The position numbers and the translations under genes are program-made. The notes beneath the pieces are model-generated. The model ran no database searches. It was given only the letters and a program-made list of their open reading frames with translations, and was not told where the DNA came from. A stretch of 64,000 bases of DNA from Chrysogorgia sp. JL179-B06 (Eukaryota > Cnidaria > Anthozoa > Scleralcyonacea > Chrysogorgiidae), in contig JAYKKM010000043.1 of assembly GCA_035772405.1 (NCBI GenBank), positions 2,502,501 to 2,566,500 of the forward strand, written 5' to 3'. Shown in pieces: positions 45,871-58,144 of the stretch. Numbering within the stretch: the stretch's first letter is position 1; every line of letters begins with the position of its first letter.

Positions 45871-46194
45871 TATATAGCTTCTGAAATGAATGGAGAGGTA
45901 AGAGAATGTTTTCGTTTGCTGATTTGAATAGAATTTCTAACGAAGGATATCGTAATTAGGAATTCTATTGAGATATTACACAATGCATAACTGAAGTGGG
46001 TTTTCCACGATGAATAGATAATGATAAATTAAATAGTGGAGTTGAGATGATTGTGATGCATGGTAGAGGGTTTTGTTTCTGCGAGTATTAAACTGGACAA
46101 GTGTGTGTTTACTGGCTGTAACATTAGATTTGTGGTAGACGACAAAGAGTGAATAAAGGAATTTTGTGTGTGAATTTGTTTGCTGACTTGATTT

Positions 46195-46262
46195 TGCATA
46201 CGTAATTAAGATATTTGATCCAAACACTAGTGTTTGGATCAAATATCTTAATTACGTATGCA
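46195..46262. repeat. 68-bp perfect palindrome
   Basis: TGCATACGTAATTAAGATAT... reads the same on both strands through the centre CACTAGTG without a spacer or mismatch. Confidence 0.9.
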
Positions 46263-46885
46263 GCTGAAATCTTTTGTCTGGCGGTGTTTGACCGGGGTAT
46301 CCAAACAGCATCATGTGACCGAATGCTTACATGCTATTGGTTTAATTACTCATGAATTATTAATGAATTTTAGAATAGTAGTTCTAAAAAATGTGAAGGT
46401 CCTTTTGAATCATCCCTTTTAGCCTTCACCTGTCTGGCCGTTGCTTGGGGAAGCGGAGGTAGACACTGGGTACGAGGTTGTAAATCTTTAAAGGGTTTTT
46501 ACACATTTGTGATCTTTGGAATCTCTTAAGAAGAATTGTAAAATATCTTGTCGTGCGAAAATTTCATCTTCATACCTTTTTCCCCGCTAAAGTGATTTAC
46601 TATTTACAGGAAATGACGTCAAAGCAGGGACACGCAAAAACATTGCACAGTAGTGAAAACATATATTTTCAAATTCCTTCTCATGTACAATGAAAGTTTG
46701 GGAATTGAGCGAGTTTTGTCTAAACAGGTGTGTTTAAAGTTCAGATGACAGTTAGGGTTAGGAACAGGGTTTCATTTTGGGTAAGGGATAGTTTTGTACA
46801 TAGAAAATAACATGAACTGCTGTACAAATAGTGACTCCCTTTTGAAAACATACACAAAACATAATATCAAGAAGTTAAATGGGGA
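46263..46885. other. spacer, no gene recognised
   Basis: AT-rich with no domain or repeat boundary that I can define. Confidence 0.4.
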
Positions 46886-47206
46886 ATCACCGATCTCTAA
46901 ATAAAGACTGGATCGAACAATTGTTTAGAAGCTGCGATAAAATGAAGCAGGGGGGATATTTCCACGGATCTCAAAAATAGGACGGGATTGAGCTTTCTAT
47001 TGTATCTGATAGCTGATTTTGAAGCTTGCATAATTGACGAGAGATCATTAGAAGCTCCGAGTTTGCAAGCAAATCAAACTGTGACGCTCGCGAAATAGGT
47101 TTAGTGTTTGGCCAATATAGTTTCTTTGTTAACATTAAATGCATAAAACCTTGAACCTAATTTGATGTCTCATATTAGGCTCTCTCACTGGATAATTAGA
47201 GCCAAC

Positions 47207-47394
47207 GGCGGCCATTACTAAGGGACCAAAATCGCAGTAAATCTGTAGGCAGGCCATGAATCATTTTACCCAGCAATTTGAAAAATGTCTTCTGGTCCTC
47301 TTTATAGTAAAATTATTTTATTTTGTCGATGGTAAGAGCACATAATCCAGCAAAAAACCTCATAGGACCTCAGTTGGTCCCTTAGTAATGGCGG
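47207..47394. mobile_element. MITE, GGCGGCCATTACTAAGGGAC ends
   Basis: Inverted ends around CCATTACTAAGGGACCAA. A copy in the other orientation is at 63428-63611. A wider inverted repeat (AAGACTGGATCGA... near 46905, partner near 47435) surrounds it, so the real element may be about 46890-47465. Confidence 0.7.
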
Positions 47395-47465
47395 ACTTCC
47401 GGCTTCATTTTCTGAACAATAGTTGCTCGATCCAGTCTTCTTTCGAGATCAGTGGAATATTTCGC

Positions 47466-48128
47466 AGTGCCATATTGAATGGACCATGCTATATAGTTTC
47501 ACTGTAGGCGACAGAGACAATCTGTCTCTGATCTTTCAAGATGCTAAAACGAATCAGTTGTCGTATAAGGTTTTCCCATAATTTAGAACACAATCCAATA
47601 ATAGTTTATTATCTGCAATCTTTTTAATATTTACAAAATAAACATTCGTTCAATGCTTTCATCCTAGCACAGGAAACTCACATTATTACGAATATCTGGT
47701 AGTGCGAAATATACTTGGACCAAGAAATGGAATAATATCCTGTGTCACACTGGAAAACTGACTGTTTCCACAGACAATCGTGGCTACGCGCGACGGTCTA
47801 GATCTCGAACCAGCGAGATTTAGTGCAGGGATATCCATCTGATCTCCCATATTTTTCCTCTTCATTCCAGATATTCGTTTTTGCATTGTTTTCACTATTT
47901 CTTTTTTGTTCACTATTTCTTTTTAGTTCACTATAATTCTCTTGCGAAATCTTGCAACGTTTAGCAAAGTTGTAATGCAGGAACGTAACAGCAACAAGAA
48001 AAGCAACGTATCAAACTTTGTTATCATACGATGCCTATCCATTTAGGCTTCGTTTACACTATTAAGGTACGACGAGTCTTCCACTAAAAAATCACTCCGT
48101 TTCTTTGTTGTGTTTACACTATTCTTAC
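47466..48128. other. spacer, no gene recognised
   Basis: No domain found; a small minus frame (47686-47913) is Lys/Arg-rich but unsupported. Confidence 0.4.
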
Positions 48129-48132
48129 TTAA

Positions 48133-48894
48133 CGTGCCATCTCGCGTTTGTGAATTTTACATATTCGTAATATTTGGGTCAACCTGAGCAAAATCATAAT
48201 GCATCTTGTCATCCGAAAATTTCATCTTCAAGGACTTTTTGCTATTAAATTTATCGGATGGGATGTCACAGGACAACCAAGATCGGCGAAAATGGCCCTG
48301 GGATCGGCTGGTCACATGACACCCAGAATTTCTGGGTGTTTAGATATGATAATTTTTGTGGTCTTTGTTCCATTTCCTTTGTCTACTTTGTTGACCTGAA
48401 TAATTGAGAAATATTCAATGCTCTTCAGAGTTGTTCATGTCAGCACTCGTAGGCATAAAAGCAGCTAACAAGCTTAATAATCCACCAAAAATCCGCCATA
48501 CATTCATGGTTACATGCTTCTTCATACCTTTTGTAAGAGATATCCGATTTAGCGCAAGCTATCGCTTCAGATTTAGATGAATAAATTATACTCGGCTGAA
48601 TTAATTGAGTTTTATGACAAGCCAATCGCATCATAGAATGGACAAGCCGATCCCAGGGCCATTTTCGCCGACCTTCCGCCGTGGAGGCAAAATGCCCTGG
48701 GTACGAGGTTGGTCACAAGAGGCAAGTAACAAAAGAAAACTGGTTTGGAATGCCACTTGTGACATCACATCCGGTAACTTTGACGGCTAAAACTCCAGGA
48801 AGATGAAATTTTCGGCTGACAAGATATATTGTGATTTTGCTCAGGAAGACCCAAATATTACGGATATGTAAAATCCCCAAACGTGATAGGCACT
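48133..48894. mobile_element. TTAA-flanked MITE, AGTGCC-type ends
   Basis: TTAA at 48129-48132 and 48895-48898. Inverted repeats pair through TTTTACATAT...AATATTTGGGTC. Inner copies of GCCGATCCCAGGGCCATTTT (about 48640) and its complement (about 48285) show that the symmetry goes deep. Confidence 0.7.
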
Positions 48895-49432
48895 TTAATC
48901 AGGAATAGTCTACCGCAGCGCAACCCGCTATGGTTATTAGGTCCGTTTAATATAATCTTACAGCGGAGAAATAGCGCCAGAATGTTAGAAAGGTGTCTTT
49001 TGGTGAACATTATTGCGCACATGTAGTAGTTGTTGCCGTTTCAATGGGTAAATGTACAGAGGTACACGTGCGTATTATTGGAAACACACCAACTTAGCGT
49101 TAATTTTATTTTCATCCGGAGCATTGTCGTACGATATTAGTGTAAACGCAGCCTTATTTCTTATCATGCCTGGACAGTCTCCTGAATGCCACGCAATATA
49201 ATATTTCTTTTGTCTCAGTCCACTCTTATCAGGCTCACGAACACTTATGGTTTTAGCCTTCACCCAGTGGTTTCTCTACTTCTTTTTGTAGTTCTATCAA
49301 GGAGTCTTGAACCTAATGATAAAAACGATTGAATTAAGACAAGGCATAATGACTGAAAATATAACACGTCGACAAAATGGCGAATAGTTTGTGTCAACAA
49401 ATTAGCTCATGCACACACTGATCTCAAAAAAC

Positions 49433-49842
49433 ATTGTCACTTCAATGGGCATCGTCAACAATGGCTTGAAATCGAGGTTGGATATGAAGATAACAGTAAA
49501 TACCAGGGCGCTTATATATAAGCTTATATATACAGAGTGTCCCAAAAAAAAGGCTACCTTTTCAAATTCAAATGAGCGTGTTAATTCAAACAACCTATTG
49601 TGTTTAATATCCCATGTGTATAAAACTGTGTGTTTTTACGCATTCGTAGTTCAAAAGCGATAATGAATTTCAAAGAACTACAATAGGTTGCTTGAATTAA
49701 CATGCTAATTTGAATTTGAAAAGGTAGCCTTTTTGGGGACACTCTGTATAATATATAAGCGCCTGGTAAATACATTACGATTGCGTTGCCACGCAACCTC
49801 GACTTGGAGCCATTGTTTCGTTTCAATTTTTGGCATTGAAGC
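49433..49842. mobile_element. inverted repeat surrounding a mariner MITE
   Basis: Outer arms (about 49433-49520 and 49753-49842) pair around CAATGGCT...CGAGGTTG and TTTACCAGG. The mariner MITE at 49533-49745 sits at the centre. Confidence 0.55.
49533..49745. mobile_element. mariner-type MITE, 213 bp
   Basis: Ends CAGAGTGTCCCAAAAAAAAG, flanked by TA on both sides. The inverted repeats run through TTCAAATTCAAAT and CAACCTATTG. No coding capacity. Confidence 0.8.
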
Positions 49843-50093
49843 AAATTTGGGAAGTGCCCATTGTTGGCAAGCCACAGAAAATTGAAGCCATCGATAGCCA
49901 GGTGCCAAGGTTCGGCTCAAGGCTCTAACAATGTATAGTGTGGTTCCCTTTCCTCAGAGAAGCGGTTCCTATGCCAAATGCCGCCACACATTTTTTGGAA
50001 TGTAGTATTATCTTGAGATCAATGCGTGTACCAATTGCAGATGTCGAGAACTACATAACAGCTCTTTGTATATATGTAAACTAAACACATTAA

Positions 50094-50515
50094 AGTGTCT
50101 ATGAAGTGAAAAAATCGCTGGCATTTTTTTGCTCTAACGAACGAAGTAGCACGGCAGGATCGTTCACTGAACATTTCAAGTGAATCTACTCCAGAGACTT
50201 CGAGCTATCAAATCTCAAAGTTTGTCCATTGGCATAGTTTAACGACGTTAAAAAATAGGGAAAGACTGGGATTGAATATATGTGGTATACGACGTATGCA
50301 GGTGGATCATTAATGTTCAAATTCATTGTTCTTATGCATAGCAAGTACACCTGCATACGTCACAAGACAATAAACCGCGCGTTTCAGATTTCACCAAGTT
50401 GATGCTCGAAGACTATGCAGCAGATACACTTGAAATTTTCAGTGTACGCTCCTGCCGTGCTACTTTATCCGTTAAAGCAAAAAAATGCTAGCGAATTTTT
50501 CACTTCATAGACACT
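50094..50515. mobile_element. TTAA-flanked MITE, AGTGTCTATGAAGTG ends
   Basis: TTAA at 50090-50093 and 50516-50519. The TIRs continue for about 90 bp (GTAGCACGGCAGGA and its complement). Confidence 0.8.
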
Positions 50516-50880
50516 TTAACAAATTGCCAGTTATGTGTCTTTGGACTTGCCTACTAGATTGCTGGATTCAAGTAAACGTTACGTCAAACAGCGTTTAAGG
50601 GACCAAAGAAGCATTTACATGCACGGTCGATCCTAGGCTCAGACTTGTTTCGGCGCCATCGATATCCTCTCCACTCGCAACTGTATATCGCGGGCGCCCC
50701 AAACCAACGTAATTTGGGGGAACAGCAGGTTTGCAGAAAAACTTGAGCAAATATCGTTGTTTTTTTATAATAGCTCGCATCATCATGTTCAGATTTAAAA
50801 AGCCCAATTATTAATTGGTTGAGATTAAAACCAATAGGCAATAAGCGGATCTAGGCATCTCGTACAGTTACAGTGGAAAT

Positions 50881-50999
50881 CCCTTACGAAAATTCCACAT
50901 GATTTCACACGTGTGAAACCTAACATGCGATTGTTTCACATGTTCCAAAATCACAAGTGAAATTTTCACGTGTAAAATCATGTGGAATTTTCGTAAGGG
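50881..50999. repeat. 119-bp palindromic MITE-like element
   Basis: CCCTTACGAAAATTCCACAT pairs with the last 20 bases. The interior repeats CACGTGTGAAA-like words. Confidence 0.7.
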
Positions 51000-51145
51000 T
51001 AACGTCGTCATAATACTGGAAACGTTCAATAATTTGTGATCTTTCGGGACTGTTTTTGAGAACAAACGTTTGTGACAGGTTAGTAAAATCATTCATTTTT
51101 ACGTATAGGTATTGTTTTCTTCTTGAATTTCTTTATGGTTTTTAA

Positions 51146-52183
51146 AGTGCCACTACGATGAAAATTCACCCTCGTCTTTTAGATTTTCTTTAGCATAGAA
51201 TAGTATTTCAGGGTCGAAAGTGATCATCGATGTAAACTAAAAAATGGTATTTTGAAGTAAGTATTTTGAGCTCTGAAATCACTATTATTCAGGCCACCAT
51301 TACTAAAAACGTGTTCCAAGTGAGCCTGCAATTTCAAAAAGTAATATTGTTTGTGACGTCAAATTCTCAATGCTACGCCTGAATTTCAGTCGAGGTTACT
51401 TGTTTTCTTCGAGAAGTAGATGAAATGTTCAGCTTGTCAGACGAAGAATTTGAAAAACGACCTTGATTTACTTGAAGAATTAGCCATGTGGAGTCTTCGC
51501 GTTGAGAATCTGACGTCACTTCGTTACGCTGGTCAGGAACATGATCGATTAAAGTGTCCCTGACATCAAACAATTTTATTGTCTTATTTGGAAGAACTTT
51601 TAAAATGATAAAGTAACTTATTTTGAAGATTTTCGTTTATTCGCTTTCTTTTTTAGATATATCAGTTTGTTTGATATGCAAATGTACGGAATTTACGTCA
51701 ACATGCATAATGACTTATCAGAGAATGTTATATATCTTTGCGTTCATCAAATAAAAACACTAAAGTGTCAATAACACGTGTGCGTGTTTCTCCCACAACA
51801 CCAAACTTCTCGATTTTAAAGGATTTCGTTCGAGAATGAAAGAGATACACACATTTCTCCAATACGTCATTATGCATGTGTGACGTAAATTCCGGACATT
51901 TGCATATCAAACAAACTGATATATCTCAAAAAGAAAGCGAAGAAACGAAAATCTTCAAAAGAAGTTACTTTATCATTTTAAAAGTTCTTCCAAATAAGAC
52001 AATAACAAATTTTGATGTCAGGTGCACTTTAATGGCGGACGTAACAACTCCAGATTCGGAGTCAGAAAAATAATACTTGCCATCGTCGAATCGCAAAACG
52101 GTTTCGACCGAGTAATATTTAGCAGCTCTGCTTTATAAATACGTAAAAATATCGATAGGTAAAAATTTGATCGTAGTGGCACT
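51146..52183. mobile_element. TTAA-flanked element, AGTGCCACTACGAT ends
   Basis: TTAA at 51142-51145 and 52184-52187 with 14-bp inverted ends. 1038 bp, no transposase; contains the second copy of the long-TIR MITE. Confidence 0.7.
51599..51983. mobile_element. MITE with ~100-bp TIRs, copy 2
   Basis: Same family as 42047-42407, with TTTTAAAATGATAAAGTAAC at the left and its complement at the right. Nested in the TTAA element above. Confidence 0.75.
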
Positions 52184-52595
52184 TTAAATAGTATAGAGAT
52201 ATTACTAATGAAATTGTCGTTAAATCAAAAGCGTGTGATGCGAATTATTCGAATATAAGCAATTGTTACTGAAACGCTTACACTGGTCTCCATAACATGA
52301 TCGCAAACCCTCAATAAAAACACTCGAGAAGTTGGGAAAGCACTCGCCTCGGCGGCTCGTACTTCTCCCTACACCTCTCTCGTGTTTTTATTACGACATT
52401 CAATCATGTTATGGAGACCCGGGAAAACGTATTCTATTATTCAAGTAGAACTAACCTGCTGGAGAAATTGGATGGACGTTGATAAAACCTGTTGCCACCT
52501 ACATCCAGCAAAAAACATACACACGTTAAAGTAATTGGTGTACCGCATAAAAATCTAAAAACAAGACACTAACGCATGAGCCGTTTTATAGCTAA

Positions 52596-52859
52596 GGTGG
52601 CTCGATAGTCTAAATCACGAGAAATTGCATTTTGCCCCATAAAAAAGTTTTGTAATGCAGATCTGACTGCATAGCTCTCTTGATTATTGAAACGTTTCAC
52701 ACTTGTAGCATATATGATAAGCGGCAGATTTTATTCAAATTAGTTTTCTGGATTTATTGGAAACACGATTTCTCCACTCAGGCGATGAAGCTCTTACAAA
52801 AATTACAAAAAATTTTAATGGAAAATGCAATTTCTTATGATTTAGACTACCGAGCCACC
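52596..52859. mobile_element. MITE GGTGGCTCGATAGTC, copy 1
   Basis: Inverted ends GGTGGCTCGATAGTCTAAAT; TTAA on the right, CTAA on the left. 264 bp. Confidence 0.75.
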
Positions 52860-53948
52860 TTAATAGAAGGTTTTCAATAAATTCTCCTGCTGAAAGGTAA
52901 TGTTATAACGAAAAGTAATCTGAGAACGTTTGTTTTGACGTCATCAATGTATTGGTTTCGTTTCTAGAGGTGAAATGTTTGTTTTGTTTCGTTTCTAGCG
53001 GTGAAATGTTTGTTTTGTTTCTTTTATAGCGGTTTCTATAATATTTTTTTTTGGTGTACCCTCGAAATAACTCAGGAAAACACGCTGGTTAACTCTTTCG
53101 CTGACTGTTGCGTAAGACTGTGCGCAGGAGTTCGAAAATGGGAAAACCTTCGACAACTGCTCAATTTTAGCATCTTAAAAAGATCAGAGAAAGCTCGTCT
53201 ATATGTCGCCTATATTAAAACTATATAGCGTAGTCCCATTCCGACGTCATTTTCTGAACATTAGTTGCTCGATCCAGTTTTATTTACAGGTCAGTGTTTG
53301 AATCTCTGGAGAGACTTGGTTCCGTTAATGAAAACCATCTATTACTGGAAATATAATTAACCCTATCGTGCAAATAAGGGGGGTTAGGGTTAGAAAACTC
53401 GTTAGGCGGGGGGTTAGGGTTAGGATGGGTTATTTAGGGTTAGGATAAAAGTTGTTTCGGGTTAGCCAATCAGATGGCTTCCCATGGCAAGTGATCCCCA
53501 AAAATATTTCTACCGCCTGCGTAGCATCATGAAAATTCAAAATGCCACCCGTTTTTCGATTCACGATTTCGTAATATCGGCATCTCTCGCGGATACTAAA
53601 AAAGATCGTGCAGAAGACGATTGCTTGCCGCTGACCGGGATAAATGGCGTGCTCGCCCTCCCTCTCCGCCCATGGTGTAACGATTCCCAAGATTTTAGGA
53701 CACGTTTGAATATGTATTTGTTATTGCCTGAATTATTGACACACCCCAAGTTACACTAACAAATATACCGGTAGATTTGGGGCGTTGCAAGACGTGGGAA
53801 AAGTCTGTAAGGACTTTGGGAAAGTTTACCGACTGAGCTACAAGATCAAGTTGACAGCAGGTCGTGGAATTATGGTAACCTTAGCGCTACACGCCTTGGT
53901 GAATAACCAAGGTAGCGATCTCGGTTTCGGTAATTAACCAATATTTAA
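52860..53948. other. spacer with a TTAGGG-like patch
   Basis: 53380-53455 has several GGGTTAGGGTTAGG words in imperfect order. 53484-53759 is open on both strands, but the peptides look like a dispersed repeat, not a protein. No gene is recognised. Confidence 0.45.
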
Positions 53949-54324
53949 GGTGGCTCGATAGTCTAAATCATGAGAAATTGCATTTTCCCGCATAAAAATG
54001 TTTGTAATGCAGATCTGAGCTTCATCGTGGTTCATTGCATAGCTCTAGTGGTGGTCTTGTTTACTGAAAAGTTTTATACCCTCAAATTTACCTGAGTGGA
54101 GAAATCGCGTTTCCAATAAATCCAGAAAACTAATTTGCATAAAATATGCCGCTTATCATAAACACAATTTCTCTAGATATACAAATGCTACAAGTGTGAA
54201 ACGTTTCAATAATTAAGACCGCCGCTAGAGCTATGCAATGAACCAAAATAAAGATCAGATCTGCATTAAAAAACTTTTTATGGGGAAAAATGCAATTACT
54301 CATGATTTAGACTATCGAGCAAAC
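53949..54324. mobile_element. MITE GGTGGCTCGATAGTC, copy 2
   Basis: TTAA at 53945-53948 and 54325-54328. 376 bp, longer than copy 1 by an internal segment. Confidence 0.75.
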
Positions 54325-55541
54325 TTAATAATTTCCTTATTATTATCTATTTGTCAAAATAAGGAAGTTTTGTAGCATTGTTATACAAATTTGAATAAGG
54401 AAAACTTAATATATTTAAAAGTAACCCTTTACTAAAACATGTTTCAGATATTTAGTGTGAGTATATGATCAGAATTAAAGTCAATATAATTTTAGAAAAA
54501 GTCCGGAAATTTCAGAGTCGTATAGCTGTAATGGTTATTACGATATAAACAGTTAAAGATGGCGCGTGGACCTTTCGCCCTCCCTCCGGTCTGGATAGGG
54601 TTAACCCTAAAGAAATACAATTGCCAGCTGATTATGGAGAGAAATATTCAAACACCAACCTTTTCATCTGAAGATTTTGAACGTACTGTTGTTTGTGTAA
54701 GAGATTGCGAAATTCTTCTATATCTGTTGGCCAGTCGCTAGTAGAGATAAGAACATGCCACGTCAGAGCGTACAAAACACGAACATTTAGTCCATAAAGT
54801 ATAACAATAACAAGAAATATTTTCACGATTTACCAAGATTAGTAAAGAACAAAAGTATATAGTAAAGTATTATGGCATTATTTGACTGAGGTATACAGAA
54901 TACATCCACTAATAAGAACCTTTATTGTATGGCTGAGCTCATTTTCAGGTCTGTACGCCAAATACGCGATATTTTGACCACGGTCACGGAATCCTAAATG
55001 CTAACATTTTTTATCGTGATTTTTGCTTCATTATTAACTGGAAAATGGAAAACTAATACAGAATTTTATTCAACTAAGCTGGAAATAACTATATTATACA
55101 AAAACTAAAGTATGTTGGTTTGTTTTTCTTTCCTTATGCAAATAATGCAGTTTTACCGAACTATAAAAAAATTAATATGTTATTTACCTTTTTTGGTCGG
55201 TCCGGATAGAGAAATATTTGCCCTCGGTCTCAAAAACGTCCTGCGGCCTCGTGCCGTTTTTGAGACCTCGAGCAAGTATTCCCCTGAACTTATATGCTGG
55301 GAGGGCAATACGCTTTTTTCCGGACCTAAAATTCCGCCTGCTGCTGCAGCCAATCAGGTTGCAGGAAAGGCTATAGGATTCCGCTCGCTCACGATACAAA
55401 AATAATAAGTCACCTATATCTATGAAGCGCACCCATCCAATCTCGCGTACTCTTAGGTGACGTATCTTAAGGAACGGTAGTCGCTCATAAGAGTTATTTG
55501 CTCGTGTATTCGGTTGTGTAGTTATCATCCAAGCGAGCAAC
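54325..55541. other. spacer with a MITE half copy
   Basis: GGATAGGGTTAA at about 54593 looks like a lone piggyBac-type end. 55179-55330 is related to 13449-13548. No gene. Confidence 0.4.
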
Positions 55542-55610
55542 ATGTCAGATAGATGTGTTGTATTTGGGTTTACAAATGAATCAGACTTAGAAAACGGAAT
55601 TTCACTTCAT
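55542..55610 (+). pseudogene. THAP-domain-like start fragment
   Basis: MSDRCVVFGFTNESDLENGI followed by SLHH matches the start of THAP zinc fingers (C-x-x-F-G-C-x-N...G-x-S-L-H). The second zinc Cys is Phe here and the match ends after SLHH. It is therefore a short remnant or a decayed first exon. Confidence 0.35.
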
Positions 55611-56660
55611 CACAGCAACATGTGGCTCGTCCAAGGCCTCTTTCGGCCTTTTTCGTCTCTCGTTTTTTTCTTGCAAATTGCAATATTTCAAGTGCCCCTG
55701 TGATCAAATTCTTGGTATCCCAAATTTTTACATATTATTTGTAAATAGCACAGTGTTCTTACTTAACTTGCCAAATTTCAAGCAATTGCGAGCATGGGAA
55801 GTCGCCTTTTCATACGAGATTACGAGACTTTTACATACGTTTTTATACGAGATTATACGGCCACCATTACTCGAACATGTTCCGGACGCTTAGGTTGTGA
55901 TTAGAGGAAGTGACGTCAAGACTCAACACGTGGCTAGTTGTGTATGAATATAAAGCTACTTGAAAACTTTCTTTAGTAACTTGTCGAATAATTGCCATAA
56001 AGCTTTGTCACGTGTTAAGTCTCTGACGTCACAATCACATACTCTGCTGTGTAATCGCGGGCTCGTCTGGACCAAGTTTTGAGGTTAAATTTCTTGTGAT
56101 GAATGTTTGTTGTTCCTTTTCTTTTGGCAAATGCGGAACATTTATTAACCTAAAATGATGTTCCGTAACAAAAAATGCCAGGGAACGTAATGTGATATTT
56201 CGTCGCAGGGGCACTTTAAAGAGATTGTATCTCCGAAACGAATAACGACCTTATCAGCTATTTTGGCGTCTTCTATACAGAAAACAAAAAAAACAGTCCA
56301 TGGCTTTTGACGCTTTAAGGCCTTCGTTCGAAACGTTATACCTCCTACACACTATTTCGGCAGTGCACCAGGCTTTCAGAGTTTCTAATTTGTAATTTAA
56401 AGTACCACATATCATGATAAAATATTGACGAAAATCAACATCGAGTTGAAAACTATCCGATCAACTAAATAATGGCCATAGCAAGTAGCAGTCTACCTTC
56501 TCACTATCTTCGAGGATTTACTAACCTGGGTAGCGAAGGTAAACCAAGAGATTCCCAAGATTTGGTCGAACGTTCAAGGGAAATTACTCTGTAACCAAAG
56601 TACACGTTTAACACCACCAACAATATTAATCTAAAGTGAAATAAATGACAAAAACTTAGA
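55611..56660. other. spacer, no gene recognised
   Basis: Contains TGACGTCA-rich MITE-like debris; GGGGCACTTTAAAG at about 56206 looks like an AGTGCC/TTAA element end without a partner. Confidence 0.4.
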
Positions 56661-56663
56661 CAC

Positions 56664-57230
56664 AATAATAATAATAATAATAAAAGACGTATTAGGAGCA
56701 TTATACAATACAGGTAGTCTCAATGCTCTTACAACAATATATTCTTAATTTTACTTATAAAACTAATTACAGTTTCATATTCATTATAAGATAAAGCCTA
56801 CTACATATATTACCACTATATGAACAAAAAACTATTAATTTAAAAAAAGAAAAGTCTTAAGTGCTGACTTAAAACTACTTAACATATCAAAGCTTCTAAT
56901 TTCCTGTGGTAATGAATTCCACAGTTTTGGTGCCGCAACCGAGAACGCTCTGTCTCCATGAGTCACCGTTTTAGATTTTGGCTCAAGTAGCAGATTTCGG
57001 TCAGATGATCTCAAAGCACGAGTAGGTTTATATTTAGTTAGCAAATCAGTAATATAAACAGGCGCCTGGCCATGCAAAGCATTGAAAGTAATTATTAGTA
57101 TCTTAAATATAATCCTTGATCTCACCGGCAGCCAGTGAAGATTACGAAGCGCAGGGAAGATATGCTCCGATTTTTTTACCCCTGCAACAAGTCTAGCAGC
57201 CGTATTTTGAATTCGCTGTAATTTGCTCAA
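56664..57230 (-). pseudogene. CR1/L2-type LINE, 3' end with RT C-terminus
   Basis: Minus-strand frame of 131 codons (56835-57230): LQRIQNTAARLVAGV, then LHWLPVRSRIIFKILI, then [19 protein letters not shown] and FKSALKTFLF. This is the C-terminal tail shared by CR1, L2 and Rex1 clade RTs. The 3' UTR follows down to (TTA)n at about 56664. 5'-truncated as usual for LINE insertions; the remaining frame has no stop. Confidence 0.75.
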
Positions 57231-57652
57231 TCAAATTTACAAAAACACCATTGGACTTTAAAGTGCTACTGAGATGAAATATTCGTCTATCCAATTTCGA
57301 TTTTATCTAAAAAGATTTTAAAATAAAACAGAATGGCTTTCTCGGTTTCTCAATACCTCATCTCATTCCAGAGATATTCAGGTTTTTGAAACATGCAAAT
57401 TAGTTGCCGTATGACGTCATTTTCTCACATAGACAAAATATAATTCACAAAATGAGGAATATATCAAATAACAAGTGCAATGTTTTGAGACTTTGCACAT
57501 GTATGCCAATGATGATCGTTTACACTACCGTGTGAAGAACCCATTACTAGCATTTTTTTACAACCTCATACTACGATATTCACATATGATATGATATAGA
57601 AGCTATTTATTTTTTGTTGCCAATGTCCTTTAATCACGTTTGTTCGGACTCC
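57231..57652. other. spacer with single MITE ends
   Basis: CTTTAAAGTGCTACTGAGATG at 57259 and TTTTTTGTTGCCAATGTCCT at about 57610 resemble element ends seen at 41900 and 51146, without matching partners. Confidence 0.4.
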
Positions 57653-57656
57653 TTAA

Positions 57657-58144
57657 AGTGCCATAATAAAACGAAAATTTAGTCTTAGTTATTTTGGCTA
57701 TATTTAAACGAACTCCTAAAATAACGAGGAATGGTAATTTTGAGCTGTTGCATTTCTCATGTCGTTCTTGACATATTTCGACTTATATGATATGCAAATG
57801 AATAACCTATGACGTCCAGAGGTTTTTTTAGAAAACAGAAGGTCCATTTTTAGAAAATCAAGAAATTATAAATAATAGTAAGTTAATTTGACATTGCCAT
57901 TTCGATGTATTAATGATTTTAGGTTTCGTAATGTGCACAAGTGATTTCGTTGAATAAACTCGAAGAGATACCTGATTTTCTAAAAATGCGATAACCTCAA
58001 TAATATAAAGATAAAGTTATTTGCATATCACAATCTAAATATCTCAAGGACGCGTGACACGAAAAAGCTCTAAATTACCATCTCTAATAATTTTCGGAGT
58101 TCATTTAAATAACTACAACTTAATTTTCGTTTCAAAGGCGTCGT
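57657..58144. mobile_element. TTAA-flanked MITE, AAACGAAAATT inverted repeats
   Basis: TTAA at 57653-57656 and 58145-58148. The ends are diverged in the first 10 bp, but AAACGAAAATT and TGGTAATTTTGAGC pair with the right side. Confidence 0.55.

Noticed and set aside
53430..53759. Overlapping frames on both strands near 53.5 kb
   Set aside because: No domain; the peptides look like a dispersed noncoding repeat read in different frames.
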